A stretch of 37,677 nucleotides of DNA from Gammaproteobacteria bacterium. GTDB lineage: Bacteria; Pseudomonadota; Gammaproteobacteria; HTCC5015. Shown in pieces: positions 9,854 to 19,243 of this stretch (positions are counted from its first letter, which is position 1; every line of letters begins with the position of its first letter). The stretch is from contig JAFGLM010000039.1 in assembly GCA_016928055.1 (NCBI GenBank), positions 1-37,677 on the forward strand. The letters are read 5' to 3'. A model generated the notes under the pieces. The model worked only from the letters and a program-made list of their open reading frames with translations. It was not told where the DNA came from and ran no database searches. A program made the position numbers and the translations under genes.

Positions 9854-10707
9854 ATACCGTGACCAGAATCACATGTGTACACAGTAAAGTGGCTTGCATA
9901 CAAATGGCATCCGGTCCAAATGTGCAGGGTAATCTCAATGAATCTGAACGCTTGATTCAGCGTGCCGTTGAAGCGGGTGCGGAACTGGTGCTGTTGCCGG
10001 AAAACTTCGCGCAAATGAGCACTGATGCAGACAAATTAAAAGCCGCAGAAGCCGAAGGTCATGGCCCAATACAGGAATTTTTGGCGGAGACCGCGAAACG
10101 ATTCAATATCTGGCTGGCAGGGGGTTCCATTCCACTGCGTGCAAACCGTGTTGATCATGTTCGTTCCAGTTTGCTTCTGTATAACAATCAAGGTGAAGTA
10201 GTTGCGCGATACGACAAAATGCATCTATTCGATGTGACCTTGCCGCAACATGACGAGAGTTATCATGAGTCGGTGATTATTGAGCCGGGTGATCAGATTG
10301 TGGTTGCGGATACACCTTATGGCAAAGTGGGTCTTTCGATTTGTTACGATATTCGTTTTCCGGAATTGTATCGTCAGCAACTTGATCTGGGTATGGAAGT
10401 ATCGCTGATACCAAGTGCATTTACTGCAGTAACCGGTAAAGCTCACTGGCAGGCTTTATTGCAGGCGCGTGCCATTGAAAATCAGTGTTATGTTATCGCG
10501 GCAGATCAAGGTGGTTATCATGTTAATGGTCGTGAAACGTATGGGCACAGTATGATAATTGATCCATGGGGAACCATATTGGACTGTCTGCCATCCGGGG
10601 CCGGTTTTGTGATCGCAGACATTGACCGAATTAAACTGGAAGCAACACGCGCCAACTTTCCGGCTGTTGCGCATCGTCGTTTATCTTGTCACCTTAAAGA
10701 ACAGTAG
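9850..10707 (+). CDS. Carbon-nitrogen hydrolase, Nit family (probable deaminated glutathione amidase)
   Basis: A member of the nitrilase superfamily, the branch that includes Nit1/YbeM, which hydrolyses deaminated glutathione as metabolite repair. The 285-aa protein shows the Glu-Lys-Cys triad: Glu51 in LLPENF, Lys123 in [10 protein letters not shown] and Cys165 in [24 protein letters not shown] and [17 protein letters not shown] are also typical of this branch. The GTG start at 9850 overlaps the previous stop; a second GTG at 9859 is possible. It lies 8 nt before tldD, a position also seen in Pseudomonas. The exact substrate is inferred from the family. Confidence 0.88.
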   Translation: MNTVTRITCVHSKVACIQMASGPNVQGNLNESERLIQRAVEAGAELVLLPENFAQMSTDADKLKAAEAEGHGPIQEFLAETAKRFNIWLAGGSIPLRANRVDHVRSSLLLYNNQGEVVARYDKMHLFDVTLPQHDESYHESVIIEPGDQIVVADTPYGKVGLSICYDIRFPELYRQQLDLGMEVSLIPSAFTAVTGKAHWQALLQARAIENQCYVIAADQGGYHVNGRETYGHSMIIDPWGTILDCLPSGAGFVIADIDRIKLEATRANFPAVAHRRLSCHLKEQ

Positions 10708-10715
10708 TTATTCGC

Positions 10716-12155
10716 ATGACTCATTCAAAAGATATTGCTGAACAGGCAATACTTGCACCTGCGGATCTCACCGAATCGCATTTGCAGCGCGCACTAGGTG
10801 AACTGATGGGTCAGGCCATTGATTGCGGAGAATTATTTTTTCAGGTTAGTTCCTGTGAAGGTTGGGTTCTGGAAGACGGTATTGTTAAGGAAGGCAGCTA
10901 TACGAGGGAACAGGGTGTTGGAGTCCGCGCCATCAGTGGTGAGAAAACCGGTTTCGCCTATTCCGATAAAATCGCTTTTGATGCATTGATCGATTCATCG
11001 CGTTCAGCGAAAGCCATTGCCCGGCATGGCCAGCAGAAAAAAGTACAACGCTGGTCTGCTCAAAACGCGCCGATGCTGTATCAGGCGGAGAATCCTTTAA
11101 CTTCAATTACTGATCGCGAAAAAATTTCTCTGCTCGAAGCGATTGACAGGCATGCACGAAAAATTGATCCGCGCGTGCAACAGGTCATCGTCAGCCTGGC
11201 AGGCGTACAGGATATTATTCTGGTAGCTGCCAGTGACGGCACATTGGCAGCGGATATCAGACCGCTGGTTAGAATGAATGTTACGGTTATAGTCGAAGAA
11301 AATGGTCGAACAGAACAGGCATCCCATGGTGGTGGCGGCCGCACAGACTATCATTATTTTTTAACTCATGAAATGGCGCAAAGTTATGCCGAAGAGGCGG
11401 TTCGGCAGGCGTTGGTTAATTTACAGGCAATTGCCGCCCCCGCCGGTACGATGCCGGTGGTATTGGGGTCGGGTTGGCCGGGAATACTTTTACATGAAGC
11501 GATTGGCCATGGACTGGAAGGCGATTTTAATCGTAAGGGCACTTCTGCATTCAGCAACAGAATCGGTCAACAGGTTGCATCGCCTTTATGTACCGTTGTC
11601 GATGACGGTACGCTGGTTGGACGCAGGGGTTCGCTGAGTATTGATGACGAAGGTACGCCCGCTGCGTGCACGGTATTAATCGAGAACGGTATATTGAAAG
11701 GGTATATGCAGGATAAATTGAATGCCGGATTAATGGGGGTTGCGGTTACCGGCAATGGTCGGCGTGAATCTTATGCGCATTTGCCGATGCCACGTATGAC
11801 CAATACCTACATGCGGGCCGGCCGGCATGATCCGGAGGAAATTATTCAATCAGTCGATAAGGGTTTATATGCGGTTAGTTTCGGTGGCGGTCAGGTTGAT
11901 ATCACCAGCGGTAAATTTGTTTTTTCTGCATCAGAAGCGTATCTGATTGAAAACGGCAAAGTAACCAGGCCGGTAAAAGGTGCAACGCTGATTGGTAACG
12001 GTCCGGATGTGTTAACGAAAGTTTCCATGGTCGGCAATGATTTGCAACTGGATAGTGGTGTGGGTGTCTGCGGCAAGGACGGTCAAAGCGTGCCGGTGGG
12101 TGTTGGGCAACCAACTTTAAAAATTGATGAGTTAACGGTTGGCGGTACTGGTTAA
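10716..12155 (+). CDS. tldD: Metalloprotease subunit TldD
   Basis: TldD is the zinc-bearing subunit of the TldD/TldE heterodimeric protease, which trims unfolded peptides, matures microcin-type peptides and degrades the CcdA antitoxin in E. coli. At 479 aa it matches E. coli TldD (481). The metal-binding HEAIGH motif (HExxxH) is at residues 260-265, followed by [14 protein letters not shown]. The conserved C-terminal [19 protein letters not shown] is present. It begins 8 nt after the Nit gene, and its partner pmbA/tldE follows after 7 nt, so both subunits should be coproduced. Confidence 0.97.
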   Translation: MTHSKDIAEQAILAPADLTESHLQRALGELMGQAIDCGELFFQVSSCEGWVLEDGIVKEGSYTREQGVGVRAISGEKTGFAYSDKIAFDALIDSSRSAKAIARHGQQKKVQRWSAQNAPMLYQAENPLTSITDREKISLLEAIDRHARKIDPRVQQVIVSLAGVQDIILVAASDGTLAADIRPLVRMNVTVIVEENGRTEQASHGGGGRTDYHYFLTHEMAQSYAEEAVRQALVNLQAIAAPAGTMPVVLGSGWPGILLHEAIGHGLEGDFNRKGTSAFSNRIGQQVASPLCTVVDDGTLVGRRGSLSIDDEGTPAACTVLIENGILKGYMQDKLNAGLMGVAVTGNGRRESYAHLPMPRMTNTYMRAGRHDPEEIIQSVDKGLYAVSFGGGQVDITSGKFVFSASEAYLIENGKVTRPVKGATLIGNGPDVLTKVSMVGNDLQLDSGVGVCGKDGQSVPVGVGQPTLKIDELTVGGTG

Positions 12156-12162
12156 AATACTA

Positions 12163-13506
12163 ATGAAAAATCTGATTCAGGTTTCCGATTGGGATATGAA
12201 CGGTTTGGCGAAAATTGCCGAACAGGTTTTATCCGAAGCCAAAATACAACAGGCGAGTTCCTGCGAAGTGGGTATTGCTTTAAGCGAAGGACTATCTGTT
12301 AGCGTGCGTCTGGGTGAGGTGGAAACGCTGGAGCATTATCGTGATCAATCGCTGGCAATTACAATTTATAAAGGAAAGAGAAAGGGCTCAGCCAATTCAT
12401 CAGATCTAAGTTATGACGCAGTGCGTGAGTCAGTGCGGGCAGCCTGTTCGATCGCCGAGTATACCGATGAAGATGTTTACTCCGGTCTGGCTGATGCTGA
12501 GTTAATGGCGGCAACGGTACCGGACCTCGATTTATATCACCCATGGTCGATCGCCGCTGAACAGGCAATTGAGTTGGCAACACGTTGTGAATCAATTGCA
12601 CGCGACACAGCTGGAATAGAAAACTCAGAGGGTGCGACAGTCACTCGCTATGGTGGCTGCGCATTGTATGCCAATTCCAACAGGTTTATGGGTGCTTACG
12701 CAGGCAGTCGTCATTCAATCAGTTGCTCGGTGATCGCCGGTAAGGGCGATAGCATGCAGCGTGATTACTGGTACAGTGTCGCACGCAAACCGGAAGCACT
12801 GGAAACCGCCGAACAGATTGGATCAAAAGCTGCGCAACGTGCATTGCGACGCGTCGGTGCCAGAAAAATAAAAACCGGCAAAGTACCGGTTATTTTTTCG
12901 GCCGAGATGGCACGTAGTTTATTTGGCCATTTTATCTCGGCGATCAGCGGTTCATCGTTATACCGCAAGGCCAGCTTTCTTCTGGACAAAAAAGGAAGCC
13001 GAATTTTCCCGGAATATATTTCAATTAGCGAACAGCCTCATATTCTGCAGGCGTTGGGTAGCGCGCCTTATGATAATGAAGGTGTCGCAACCCGTTATCA
13101 TCAACTGGTGGAGAACGGCGTATTGCAGGATTATGTTCTCGATAGTTATGCAGCACGCAAACTCGGCACTGTAACGACCGGCAATGCCGGTGGCGTGCAT
13201 AACCTGGTGATTGAGCCGGGTAAACAGACTTTCGATGAATTAATACGATCGATTAAAAAAGGATTGCTGGTTACCGAAATGATGGGGCATGGTGTCAATA
13301 TTGTGACCGGTGATTATTCTCGTGGAGTCAGTGGTTTCTGGATCGAGAACGGAGAGGTTCAATTTCCAGTTGAGGAGATTACCATCGCAGCGAATTTGAA
13401 AGATATGCTTTTATCAATCACCGCAGTGGCGAATGATGTTGATATACGGGGCAATATAAGAACCGGTTCGGTGTTGGTTGAGAATATGATGGTAGCGGGG
13501 TCCTAA
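12163..13506 (+). CDS. pmbA: Metalloprotease subunit TldE/PmbA
   Basis: PmbA (TldE) is the second subunit of the TldD/E protease and lacks the HExxxH motif, as expected. I use ATG 12163 (447 aa, E. coli 450) rather than the TTG at 12139, which would overlap tldD. Family markers include SVSVRLGEVETLEHYRDQ in the N-terminal domain, SLYRKASFLLD, GSAPYDNEGVATR and the C-terminal GHGVNIVTGDYSRGVSGFWI. In E. coli pmbA is separated from tldD, and in Pseudomonas a darP/yjgA gene usually intervenes; here the two subunits are adjacent. Confidence 0.96.
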   Translation: MKNLIQVSDWDMNGLAKIAEQVLSEAKIQQASSCEVGIALSEGLSVSVRLGEVETLEHYRDQSLAITIYKGKRKGSANSSDLSYDAVRESVRAACSIAEYTDEDVYSGLADAELMAATVPDLDLYHPWSIAAEQAIELATRCESIARDTAGIENSEGATVTRYGGCALYANSNRFMGAYAGSRHSISCSVIAGKGDSMQRDYWYSVARKPEALETAEQIGSKAAQRALRRVGARKIKTGKVPVIFSAEMARSLFGHFISAISGSSLYRKASFLLDKKGSRIFPEYISISEQPHILQALGSAPYDNEGVATRYHQLVENGVLQDYVLDSYAARKLGTVTTGNAGGVHNLVIEPGKQTFDELIRSIKKGLLVTEMMGHGVNIVTGDYSRGVSGFWIENGEVQFPVEEITIAANLKDMLLSITAVANDVDIRGNIRTGSVLVENMMVAGS

Positions 13507-13512
13507 AAGTAG

Positions 13513-13538
13513 GTTGGGGTGAGTTTACGAACCCCAAC
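13513..13538. terminator. Hairpin between convergent pmbA and SDR genes
   Basis: An 8-bp perfect stem (GTTGGGGT at 13513-13520, ACCCCAAC at 13531-13538) with a 10-nt loop lies between the stops of two convergent genes. On the minus strand it is followed by CTACTTTT; on the plus strand by an A-rich stretch with no T tract. It may terminate leftward transcription better than rightward. Confidence 0.55.
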
Positions 13539-13572
13539 AAGCCAAAAATATTATTCTCGACGTAAACCAGGC

Positions 13573-14418
13573 TCAATTAACTTTATACAAAATTGAATCC
13601 AGCGTGGAAGTGGGTAATATCCGCTTCAACACAGCAAACAGGTAAGTCGGAAATGTCACCGGATAGCGTGCTTTCGGGTGTTTACTTTCCAATGCATGAA
13701 TCACGCGTTTTAATACGGCTTCCGGTGGCAGCGTGAACGGTTGTGCGGCTTCTTTCTTTTCCAATCTGGCGCGCTGTTTTAAATACTGTTCACGATGTGC
13801 ACTATGTTCCGGGTCGATATATTTAAAGAATTTGATCCGTGCATTTTCACGGAAGCGACTGGTAATGGGGCCTGGTTCAATCAGTGATACCATAATACCG
13901 GAACCACGCAGTTCAAGTCTGAGTGTATCGCTAAGCCCTTCTATCGCAAATTTGCTGGCATTATAGGCGCCTCGGTATTTCATCGCGGCAAATCCCAGTA
14001 TCGAACTGTTCTGGATGATTCGACCTTCACCCTGTTTACGCATAATCGGAATGACGTGATTAGTCAGCTCCTGCCAGCCAAAAACATTGGTTTCAAATTG
14101 CTCGCGCAATGCTTCTCTGGAAAGGTCTTCTAATGCGCCGGGTTGGCCATAGCCACCATTATTAAACAGGGCATACAGAGCATTTCCGGTATTCGCCAGT
14201 ACTTCTCTAACGGCATCGGCGATCGAGTTTGAGCTGGTCAGGTCAAGTTGCAATGCTTCGAGTCCCAGTTTGAGCAGCGCATCGACGTCTTCTGATTTAC
14301 GTGCACTGGCAAATACCCGGTAACCGCGTTGCTTGAGACCCAGAGCGACGCAGTAACCGATTCCACTGGAGCAGCCGGTGATCAAAATTGGCCTGGATGT
14401 CATTATTGTTCTGGGCAT
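13573..14418 (-). CDS. Short-chain dehydrogenase/reductase
   Basis: A classical SDR oxidoreductase of 281 aa using NAD(P)H; the substrate is unknown. The Rossmann motif TGCSSGIG is near residues 14-21, the NNGGYGQ motif replaces the usual NNAG, and the catalytic Tyr-Lys pair is in YNASKFAIEGL. FASAR after the second strand places an arginine where NADP-preferring enzymes often have one. The start at 14418 gives MPRTIMTSRPILITG; the internal ATG at 14403 gives a more usual N-terminus and is equally possible. It is transcribed leftward, alone, and converges with pmbA. The C-terminal RYPVTFPTYLFAVLKRILP resembles SDRs annotated as acting on lipids or steroids, but that does not fix the reaction. 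Confidence 0.9.
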   Translation of the reverse strand: MPRTIMTSRPILITGCSSGIGYCVALGLKQRGYRVFASARKSEDVDALLKLGLEALQLDLTSSNSIADAVREVLANTGNALYALFNNGGYGQPGALEDLSREALREQFETNVFGWQELTNHVIPIMRKQGEGRIIQNSSILGFAAMKYRGAYNASKFAIEGLSDTLRLELRGSGIMVSLIEPGPITSRFRENARIKFFKYIDPEHSAHREQYLKQRARLEKKEAAQPFTLPPEAVLKRVIHALESKHPKARYPVTFPTYLFAVLKRILPTSTLDSILYKVN

Positions 14419-14757
14419 AGGTTGAAGGTTTGTTTGCGGATTTTTCCGCGCTGGATTATAGCGCCATATAAAGGTTTATTAGCCAGGATTTTGGCCCCAT
14501 TTTTGCGTAGCTAGGGGGATTTATGGGGTGACTGGAATATTTGTGTTTTATATAACCGGTTTTTGGCCGATAGCCGGGTTTTTAGGTGAATTTATCCTTT
14601 ATTTGCGTAGAGGAATCGTCATGCCTGACGGTTGTTCGTCATGTTAAGACGCTGTAATTAAAGGATTTTTTGATTTTTGCTACAAATAAAGGTATGAGTA
14701 ATCTGGATTTCATATTTTTGAGCTGTTGCGGCACGTCATATTGAGGAAAATACTGTA
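14419..14757. other. Intergenic region between divergent SDR and GGDEF-EAL genes
   Basis: These 339 nt hold no credible gene and must contain both divergent promoters. I see one candidate operator, TGACG at 14626-14630 and CGTCA at 14637-14641 (6-nt spacer), and a GAGG ribosome-binding candidate at 14743-14746 ahead of the GTG at 14758. No convincing -35/-10 pair stands out. Confidence 0.5.
14626..14641. promoter_or_regulatory. Inverted repeat TGACG-N6-CGTCA, possible operator
   Basis: A perfect 5-bp inverted repeat with a 6-nt spacer, about 120 nt upstream of the GGDEF-EAL start. CATG also occurs just outside each arm. The size is suitable for a dimeric regulator, but such short repeats arise by chance and no -35/-10 is tied to it. 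Confidence 0.25.
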
Positions 14758-16854
14758 GTGACTCATTTTCTTGGACTGGATGGCAGACTACATCTCAAGC
14801 ATCGGCAGATGATTGCTGTTGTAGGGGTCAGCATCACGATCCTGGTGCTTGCAACCATCGCGTTCTTTATCAACGATTATGTTGCCGGCAGGGCCAGCCT
14901 GCAGGAAAACATAAAAAGCAAAGCGGTATTTATCAGTGCCAATAGCAGCGCCGCGCTGGCGTTCAGAGATCGTCGGGCAGGTGATGAAGCGTTACGCATC
15001 GCCAGCATAGATGAATCGGTTGAACTGGCGGTCCTCTACGATTATCAACATAAGGTATTTACCACCTTTCTAAGACCAGGGCTCAACATCCCGGTGCCTG
15101 AGGTGCTACCCGCCGAAGGCATAACATTCAGTGGCAGCGCGGCCACTATTGTTGAACCGGTTAGTTTTCATGGCGATGAGCAGGGCTGGATATATCTCGT
15201 CTACGATATCAGCTCGCTGCAGGAAAAAGTTATTACCTATTCGAAGGTGGCACTCGGTATTTTTATGGTCGGCCTGTTATTGTCATGGTTAATGGCCGGC
15301 ATTTCACAGAAGTTTATTGCTGAACCGATTGTGCAACTTGCCAAGCTGGTTGAAAAAATTACCCATACTCAAAACTACAGCGAGCGCATGCATGTTGAAC
15401 GCAGCGATGAACTGGGTGTTTTGATCAGGGGTTTTAATAATATGCTGTCGGCGATAGAGGAACGCGAAGCTGAGTTGCAGCGCCACGGCGAACGACTGGA
15501 AAGCCTGGTTGAACTGAGAACACAGCAATTACATCATCGCGCCAATTATGATGCGTTAACCCGGTTGCCGAACAGATACTTGCTGATGGAGAAGCTGCAT
15601 CAGGCCATTGAGAGTGCGCGTCGGACCAAGCGTAATATGGCTTTGTTGTTGATTGATCTTGATCGATTCAAGATTATTAATGATTCACTCGGTCATCATG
15701 TTGGAGATGAATTATTGCAGGCGTTAGCGCGTCGATTGTCAGGCATTAGCCGGGTGGACGATTCGGTTGGTCGGTTGGGTGGAGATGAATTTGTAATTCT
15801 ACTTGGCAATGTAACAAAACCCGATGATGCAGAGCTGGTTGCGAAGAAAGTGATGGAAGAATTATCCGAACCGTTTGTGTTGCAGCATCATCGTTTGCAT
15901 ATTTCCGCCAGTATCGGGATCAGTGTATTTCCCGGCGATGCAACCGATCCGGTTGGCTTGTTGCGTCGTGCTGACGTCAGTATGTATCGCAGCAAGCAGC
16001 ATGGCAAGAGCGCGTATTCGTTTTATGACAGTGCCATGGACAACAGCGATAAACGACTGGAGCTGGAAAGTAAGCTACGAAACGCATTAAGCAACGAAGA
16101 AATCTATATGGTTTATCAACCGCAAGTTTGTATACAAACACACACGATTTGCGGAGTGGAAGCATTGATGCGTTGGCATAATCAGGATTTGGGTGATATC
16201 TATCCGACCGAGTTTATCCCAGTTGCGGTTGAAATAGGATTGATTAATGAGTTAACCATGTGGGCCATTGCCGATGTTTGTCGTCAGCTGAATAGCTGGG
16301 ATGCTCAGAATGTCCGTCCGGTGCGTATTGCGGTTAATGTTTCTGCGGCTGATTTGTTAATGGCGGATTTTGTTGCCGGCGTACGGAATAATATAGAAAA
16401 ATACAAAATTGACCCGTCACGACTGGAACTGGAAATAACCGAAGATGTTTTTCTCGATCACACCGATCAGATTGTTGACGCATTGCGTGAGCTCAAAGAC
16501 CTTGGTGTGCGTATTGCGATCGACGATTTTGGAACCGGTTATTCCTCGCTGAGTTACTTGCGTGATTTCCCCGCCGATGTACTGAAGCTGGATGGCTCCT
16601 TTGTTGAACGCATACATGAGTCAGAAAAGAGCCGCGGTATAGTGGCATCGGCAGTCTCACTGGCACACGGTCTGGGGCTGCAGATCGTTGCAGAATGCGT
16701 GGAAACGCAAACACAATACGATTATCTGATAAGTCAAAATTGCGATATCATTCAGGGACACTTTATTAGTGCAGCGCTAATGGGCGACGCGTTGGCTATT
16801 TTTCTGAATCAACACGAAGAATTATTGATCGACAATACTGCAGTTGCTTCCTGA
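14758..16854 (+). CDS. Membrane GGDEF-EAL cyclic-di-GMP enzyme with periplasmic sensor and HAMP domains
   Basis: A 698-aa inner-membrane signalling protein that can in principle both make and hydrolyse cyclic di-GMP. Order: transmembrane helix 1 (about residues 20-42), a periplasmic domain resembling CHASE8 (SKAVFISANSSAALAFRDRR), transmembrane helix 2 (about 163-182), HAMP, a short coiled segment, GGDEF (motif at residues 341-345) and EAL. The inhibitory I-site RVDD lies exactly 5 residues before GGDEF. The EAL domain keeps EAL (Glu468), AVNVSA, EITED, IDDFGTGYSSLSYL, LKLDGSFV and AECVET, so phosphodiesterase activity is expected. Translation starts at GTG. The gene stands alone; nhaD follows after 227 nt and has its own promoter candidate. 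Confidence 0.95.
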   Translation: MTHFLGLDGRLHLKHRQMIAVVGVSITILVLATIAFFINDYVAGRASLQENIKSKAVFISANSSAALAFRDRRAGDEALRIASIDESVELAVLYDYQHKVFTTFLRPGLNIPVPEVLPAEGITFSGSAATIVEPVSFHGDEQGWIYLVYDISSLQEKVITYSKVALGIFMVGLLLSWLMAGISQKFIAEPIVQLAKLVEKITHTQNYSERMHVERSDELGVLIRGFNNMLSAIEEREAELQRHGERLESLVELRTQQLHHRANYDALTRLPNRYLLMEKLHQAIESARRTKRNMALLLIDLDRFKIINDSLGHHVGDELLQALARRLSGISRVDDSVGRLGGDEFVILLGNVTKPDDAELVAKKVMEELSEPFVLQHHRLHISASIGISVFPGDATDPVGLLRRADVSMYRSKQHGKSAYSFYDSAMDNSDKRLELESKLRNALSNEEIYMVYQPQVCIQTHTICGVEALMRWHNQDLGDIYPTEFIPVAVEIGLINELTMWAIADVCRQLNSWDAQNVRPVRIAVNVSAADLLMADFVAGVRNNIEKYKIDPSRLELEITEDVFLDHTDQIVDALRELKDLGVRIAIDDFGTGYSSLSYLRDFPADVLKLDGSFVERIHESEKSRGIVASAVSLAHGLGLQIVAECVETQTQYDYLISQNCDIIQGHFISAALMGDALAIFLNQHEELLIDNTAVAS

Positions 16855-16994
16855 TTGACCTACTTACTCCAATAGTGTCTTTTACGGGTAGACGGCATTA
16901 TTTTGCTTGAGAATTCAAATACTTGCGTTCCGGATCCGCCTCTAATTTCCAATTGGCTGTCTGCCGCCGGTTCTTATGGCTTTTTGGGCGTTTC

Positions 16995-17003
16995 TGGTAT
17001 GAT
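16995..17003 (+). promoter_or_regulatory. Candidate extended -10 promoter of nhaD
   Basis: TGGTATGAT fits the extended -10 form (TGnTATGAT), with the hexamer at 16998-17003 about 79 nt upstream of the nhaD ATG. No good -35 is present at 17 nt, which is common for extended -10 promoters. The predicted leader would be about 70 nt and contains two short hairpins (17017-17031 and 17031-17049). Confidence 0.45.
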
Positions 17004-17081
17004 GCGGAACTCCCAACTGTGGTGGTCACAGACGTCAAAACTCCACGTCGGACCGCGTTTGTTCAAGTTCGAAAATAAAGG

Positions 17082-18530
17082 ATGAAGGTAATGCAGATCA
17101 GAATATTCTCACTCATCATCATGCTGTTAATGCTGGTGATGCCAGGCATTAGCATTGCCTCCGGCGCGGCCGGCGGCGATAGCGTACAGCCTAATTACAC
17201 CGACAACTGGATGGCGATTACCTGTCTGGTTCTGTTTGTATTGGCATATGCCATTGTTATATTGGAAGAGCATCTGCATTTACGCAAATCAAAACCGGTT
17301 ACAGTCGCTGCCGGCATTATCTGGGTACTGGTTGCGATTGTTTATATGCAGCATGGTGACACCACTTCAGCGCGTGAGTCGCTTGAGCACAATTTACTGG
17401 AATATGTTGAGCTGTTTTTATTCCTGTTATCAGCCATGACTTACATCAATACCATGGACGAACGCGGTGTTTTTAGACTAATCCGGGCCTGGCTGGTTTC
17501 ACGTGGTTTTTCTTTGCGTTCGGTATTCTGGATTACCGGTGCGCTGGCGTTTTTTATCTCACCGGTTGCCGATAATTTAACGACGGCTTTACTCATGGCC
17601 ACTGTGGTGATGACTGTTGCCAAAGACAACGCTAAATTTGTTACCGTTGCCTGCATTAACATTGTGGTTGCTGCTAACGCCGGCGGCGCATTCAGTCCTT
17701 TCGGCGATATTACAACCTTGATGGTCTGGCAACGGGGCATCGTCGAATTTCATGAATTTTTTGTCCTGTTTATTCCATCCGCGATAAATTGGTTGGTGCC
17801 GGCGACAATAATGAGTCTGACGATATCGCAAGAAAAACCGGCTGCCGTTACAGAAAATCCTGATTTGCGGTATGGCGCATTCGTTGTTGTCGGATTATTT
17901 ATCTGCACCATCACGATGGCGGTATTGGGGTACAACATTCTGCACCTGCCTCCCGTTATTGGCATGATGACCGGCCTGGGTTTGCTAAAATTTTATGGTT
18001 TTTATATTCGGCGTCGCGAGTCACGGGAAGCAGTGACTTTTCAGGAGGGCCACATGCGACTGGAAGATGGGCGCCGTCGCTTTAATATCTTTCGTTCCAT
18101 CGAACGGGCTGAATGGGATACGCTGATGTTTTTTTACGGCATCATTCTTTGCGTCGGTGGTCTGGGTGCGCTGGGTTATCTGGCGATGACATCGGAATAT
18201 ATGTACACAGGGTTAGGGGCTACTGAAGCAAATGTCCTGGTTGGGTTGTTATCGGCGATTATCGATAACATTCCGGTTATGTTTGCGGTATTGACTATGC
18301 ATCCGGAAATGTCGCATGGCCAGTGGTTGTTGGTGACGCTGACCGCCGGGGTTGGCGGTTCATTACTTTCAATCGGTTCGGCGGCCGGTGTTGCAGTCAT
18401 GGGTTCAGCGCGAGGTATCTATACCTTCTTCGCGCATTTAAAATGGACCTGGGCCATTGGCTTGGGTTATGCATTGAGTATCTGGGCGCATTTCCTGCTT
18501 AATGGCGCTGAATTTTTAATCAATACCTGA
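17082..18530 (+). CDS. nhaD: Na+/H+ antiporter, NhaD family
   Basis: NhaD exports Na+ (and Li+) in exchange for protons and supports salt and alkali tolerance, mostly in marine or halophilic bacteria. The 482-aa protein is highly hydrophobic, with about 12 membrane segments after an N-terminal hydrophobic leader (IRIFSLIIMLLMLVMPGI) that may be a cleaved signal. Characteristic segments are ISPVADNLTTALLMATVV, ANAGGAFSPFGDITTLMVW, and SAIIDNIPVMFAVL with the buried acidic and polar residues of the ion-transporter superfamily. The start at 17082 and a second ATG at 17091 are both possible. The stop overlaps the start of a downstream lipoprotein gene. Confidence 0.93.
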   Translation: MKVMQIRIFSLIIMLLMLVMPGISIASGAAGGDSVQPNYTDNWMAITCLVLFVLAYAIVILEEHLHLRKSKPVTVAAGIIWVLVAIVYMQHGDTTSARESLEHNLLEYVELFLFLLSAMTYINTMDERGVFRLIRAWLVSRGFSLRSVFWITGALAFFISPVADNLTTALLMATVVMTVAKDNAKFVTVACINIVVAANAGGAFSPFGDITTLMVWQRGIVEFHEFFVLFIPSAINWLVPATIMSLTISQEKPAAVTENPDLRYGAFVVVGLFICTITMAVLGYNILHLPPVIGMMTGLGLLKFYGFYIRRRESREAVTFQEGHMRLEDGRRRFNIFRSIERAEWDTLMFFYGIILCVGGLGALGYLAMTSEYMYTGLGATEANVLVGLLSAIIDNIPVMFAVLTMHPEMSHGQWLLVTLTAGVGGSLLSIGSAAGVAVMGSARGIYTFFAHLKWTWAIGLGYALSIWAHFLLNGAEFLINT

Positions 18531-19228
18531 TGCGAACCTGTTTCTCGCCCGTAGTAAAAGGATGGCGACTGTCTTTATTGACAGTCGCCTGTTTTCTATG
18601 CGTTCACTGTGCCGGTGATGTGGGTCGCCTGGTAGGCGCCGGTAAGTTTAATACCGAAACACTAATTGCCGGCGGGCTGGTTATCGGTGGAGTGACTGCA
18701 GCATCACCCCTGACTCTGCAGCAAAGTGTTGATCATGCTGAATTATTGCAGAAACTTATTGAACAGCACGCTCCGCAACTTGCCATCACAGGGCCCAGGG
18801 AGGTTTATAAAGCGCTGGGTCAGAATCTGTACTCGCAAATGCTGGACAGCTATACCTTTCATGAAACCGGCAGTACGGCGTTTATGAATTTGTTAAACGA
18901 GAAGTTTCCTGAAATACGCTACGTTGTTTACGCGCGCATTGAGGGTAATGATGTGCGATATGGTTCTGAAAAACTTCCGGATGGCAGTGGACTTGCGCTG
19001 CATGCTATTCGGGGCGTTACGGTCACCATGCGGGTTTTTGATTTGCATGCAAGGCAGCTCCCGGTGTGGGCGGCTGGTTTGCAGAAAGTCGACGAGAATA
19101 GCCGTCGTGTATTCGGTCAATATCCCGAGCAACAAATTAAAAGCCTTTATCCGGCGCCACCGCTGATGGTCGATGTATTTAAAAAGACCTGTGAAGGTTT
19201 GTTAAGTGAGTTGATAAAGATAGATTAA
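18530..19228 (+). CDS. Probable lipoprotein of unknown function, coupled to nhaD
   Basis: A 232-aa protein I do not assign to a named family. The N-terminus has basic residues, a hydrophobic stretch (LSLLTVACFLCVHCAG) and cysteines that could serve as a lipobox, although neither ACF nor VHC fits the consensus well. A Gly/Ala-rich segment (LIAGGLVIGGVTA) follows. The rest is soluble, with an amphipathic helix LQQSVDHAELLQKLIEQHAP and alternating strands (RYVVYARIEG, VTVTMRVFDLHARQL) that suggest a periplasmic alpha-beta fold. The ATG shares a base with the nhaD stop (TGATG), so translation is coupled to the antiporter. A role in envelope or salt response is inferred from that only. Confidence 0.75.
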   Translation: MRTCFSPVVKGWRLSLLTVACFLCVHCAGDVGRLVGAGKFNTETLIAGGLVIGGVTAASPLTLQQSVDHAELLQKLIEQHAPQLAITGPREVYKALGQNLYSQMLDSYTFHETGSTAFMNLLNEKFPEIRYVVYARIEGNDVRYGSEKLPDGSGLALHAIRGVTVTMRVFDLHARQLPVWAAGLQKVDENSRRVFGQYPEQQIKSLYPAPPLMVDVFKKTCEGLLSELIKID

Positions 19229-19243
19229 GCCAGGCCATAAAGG

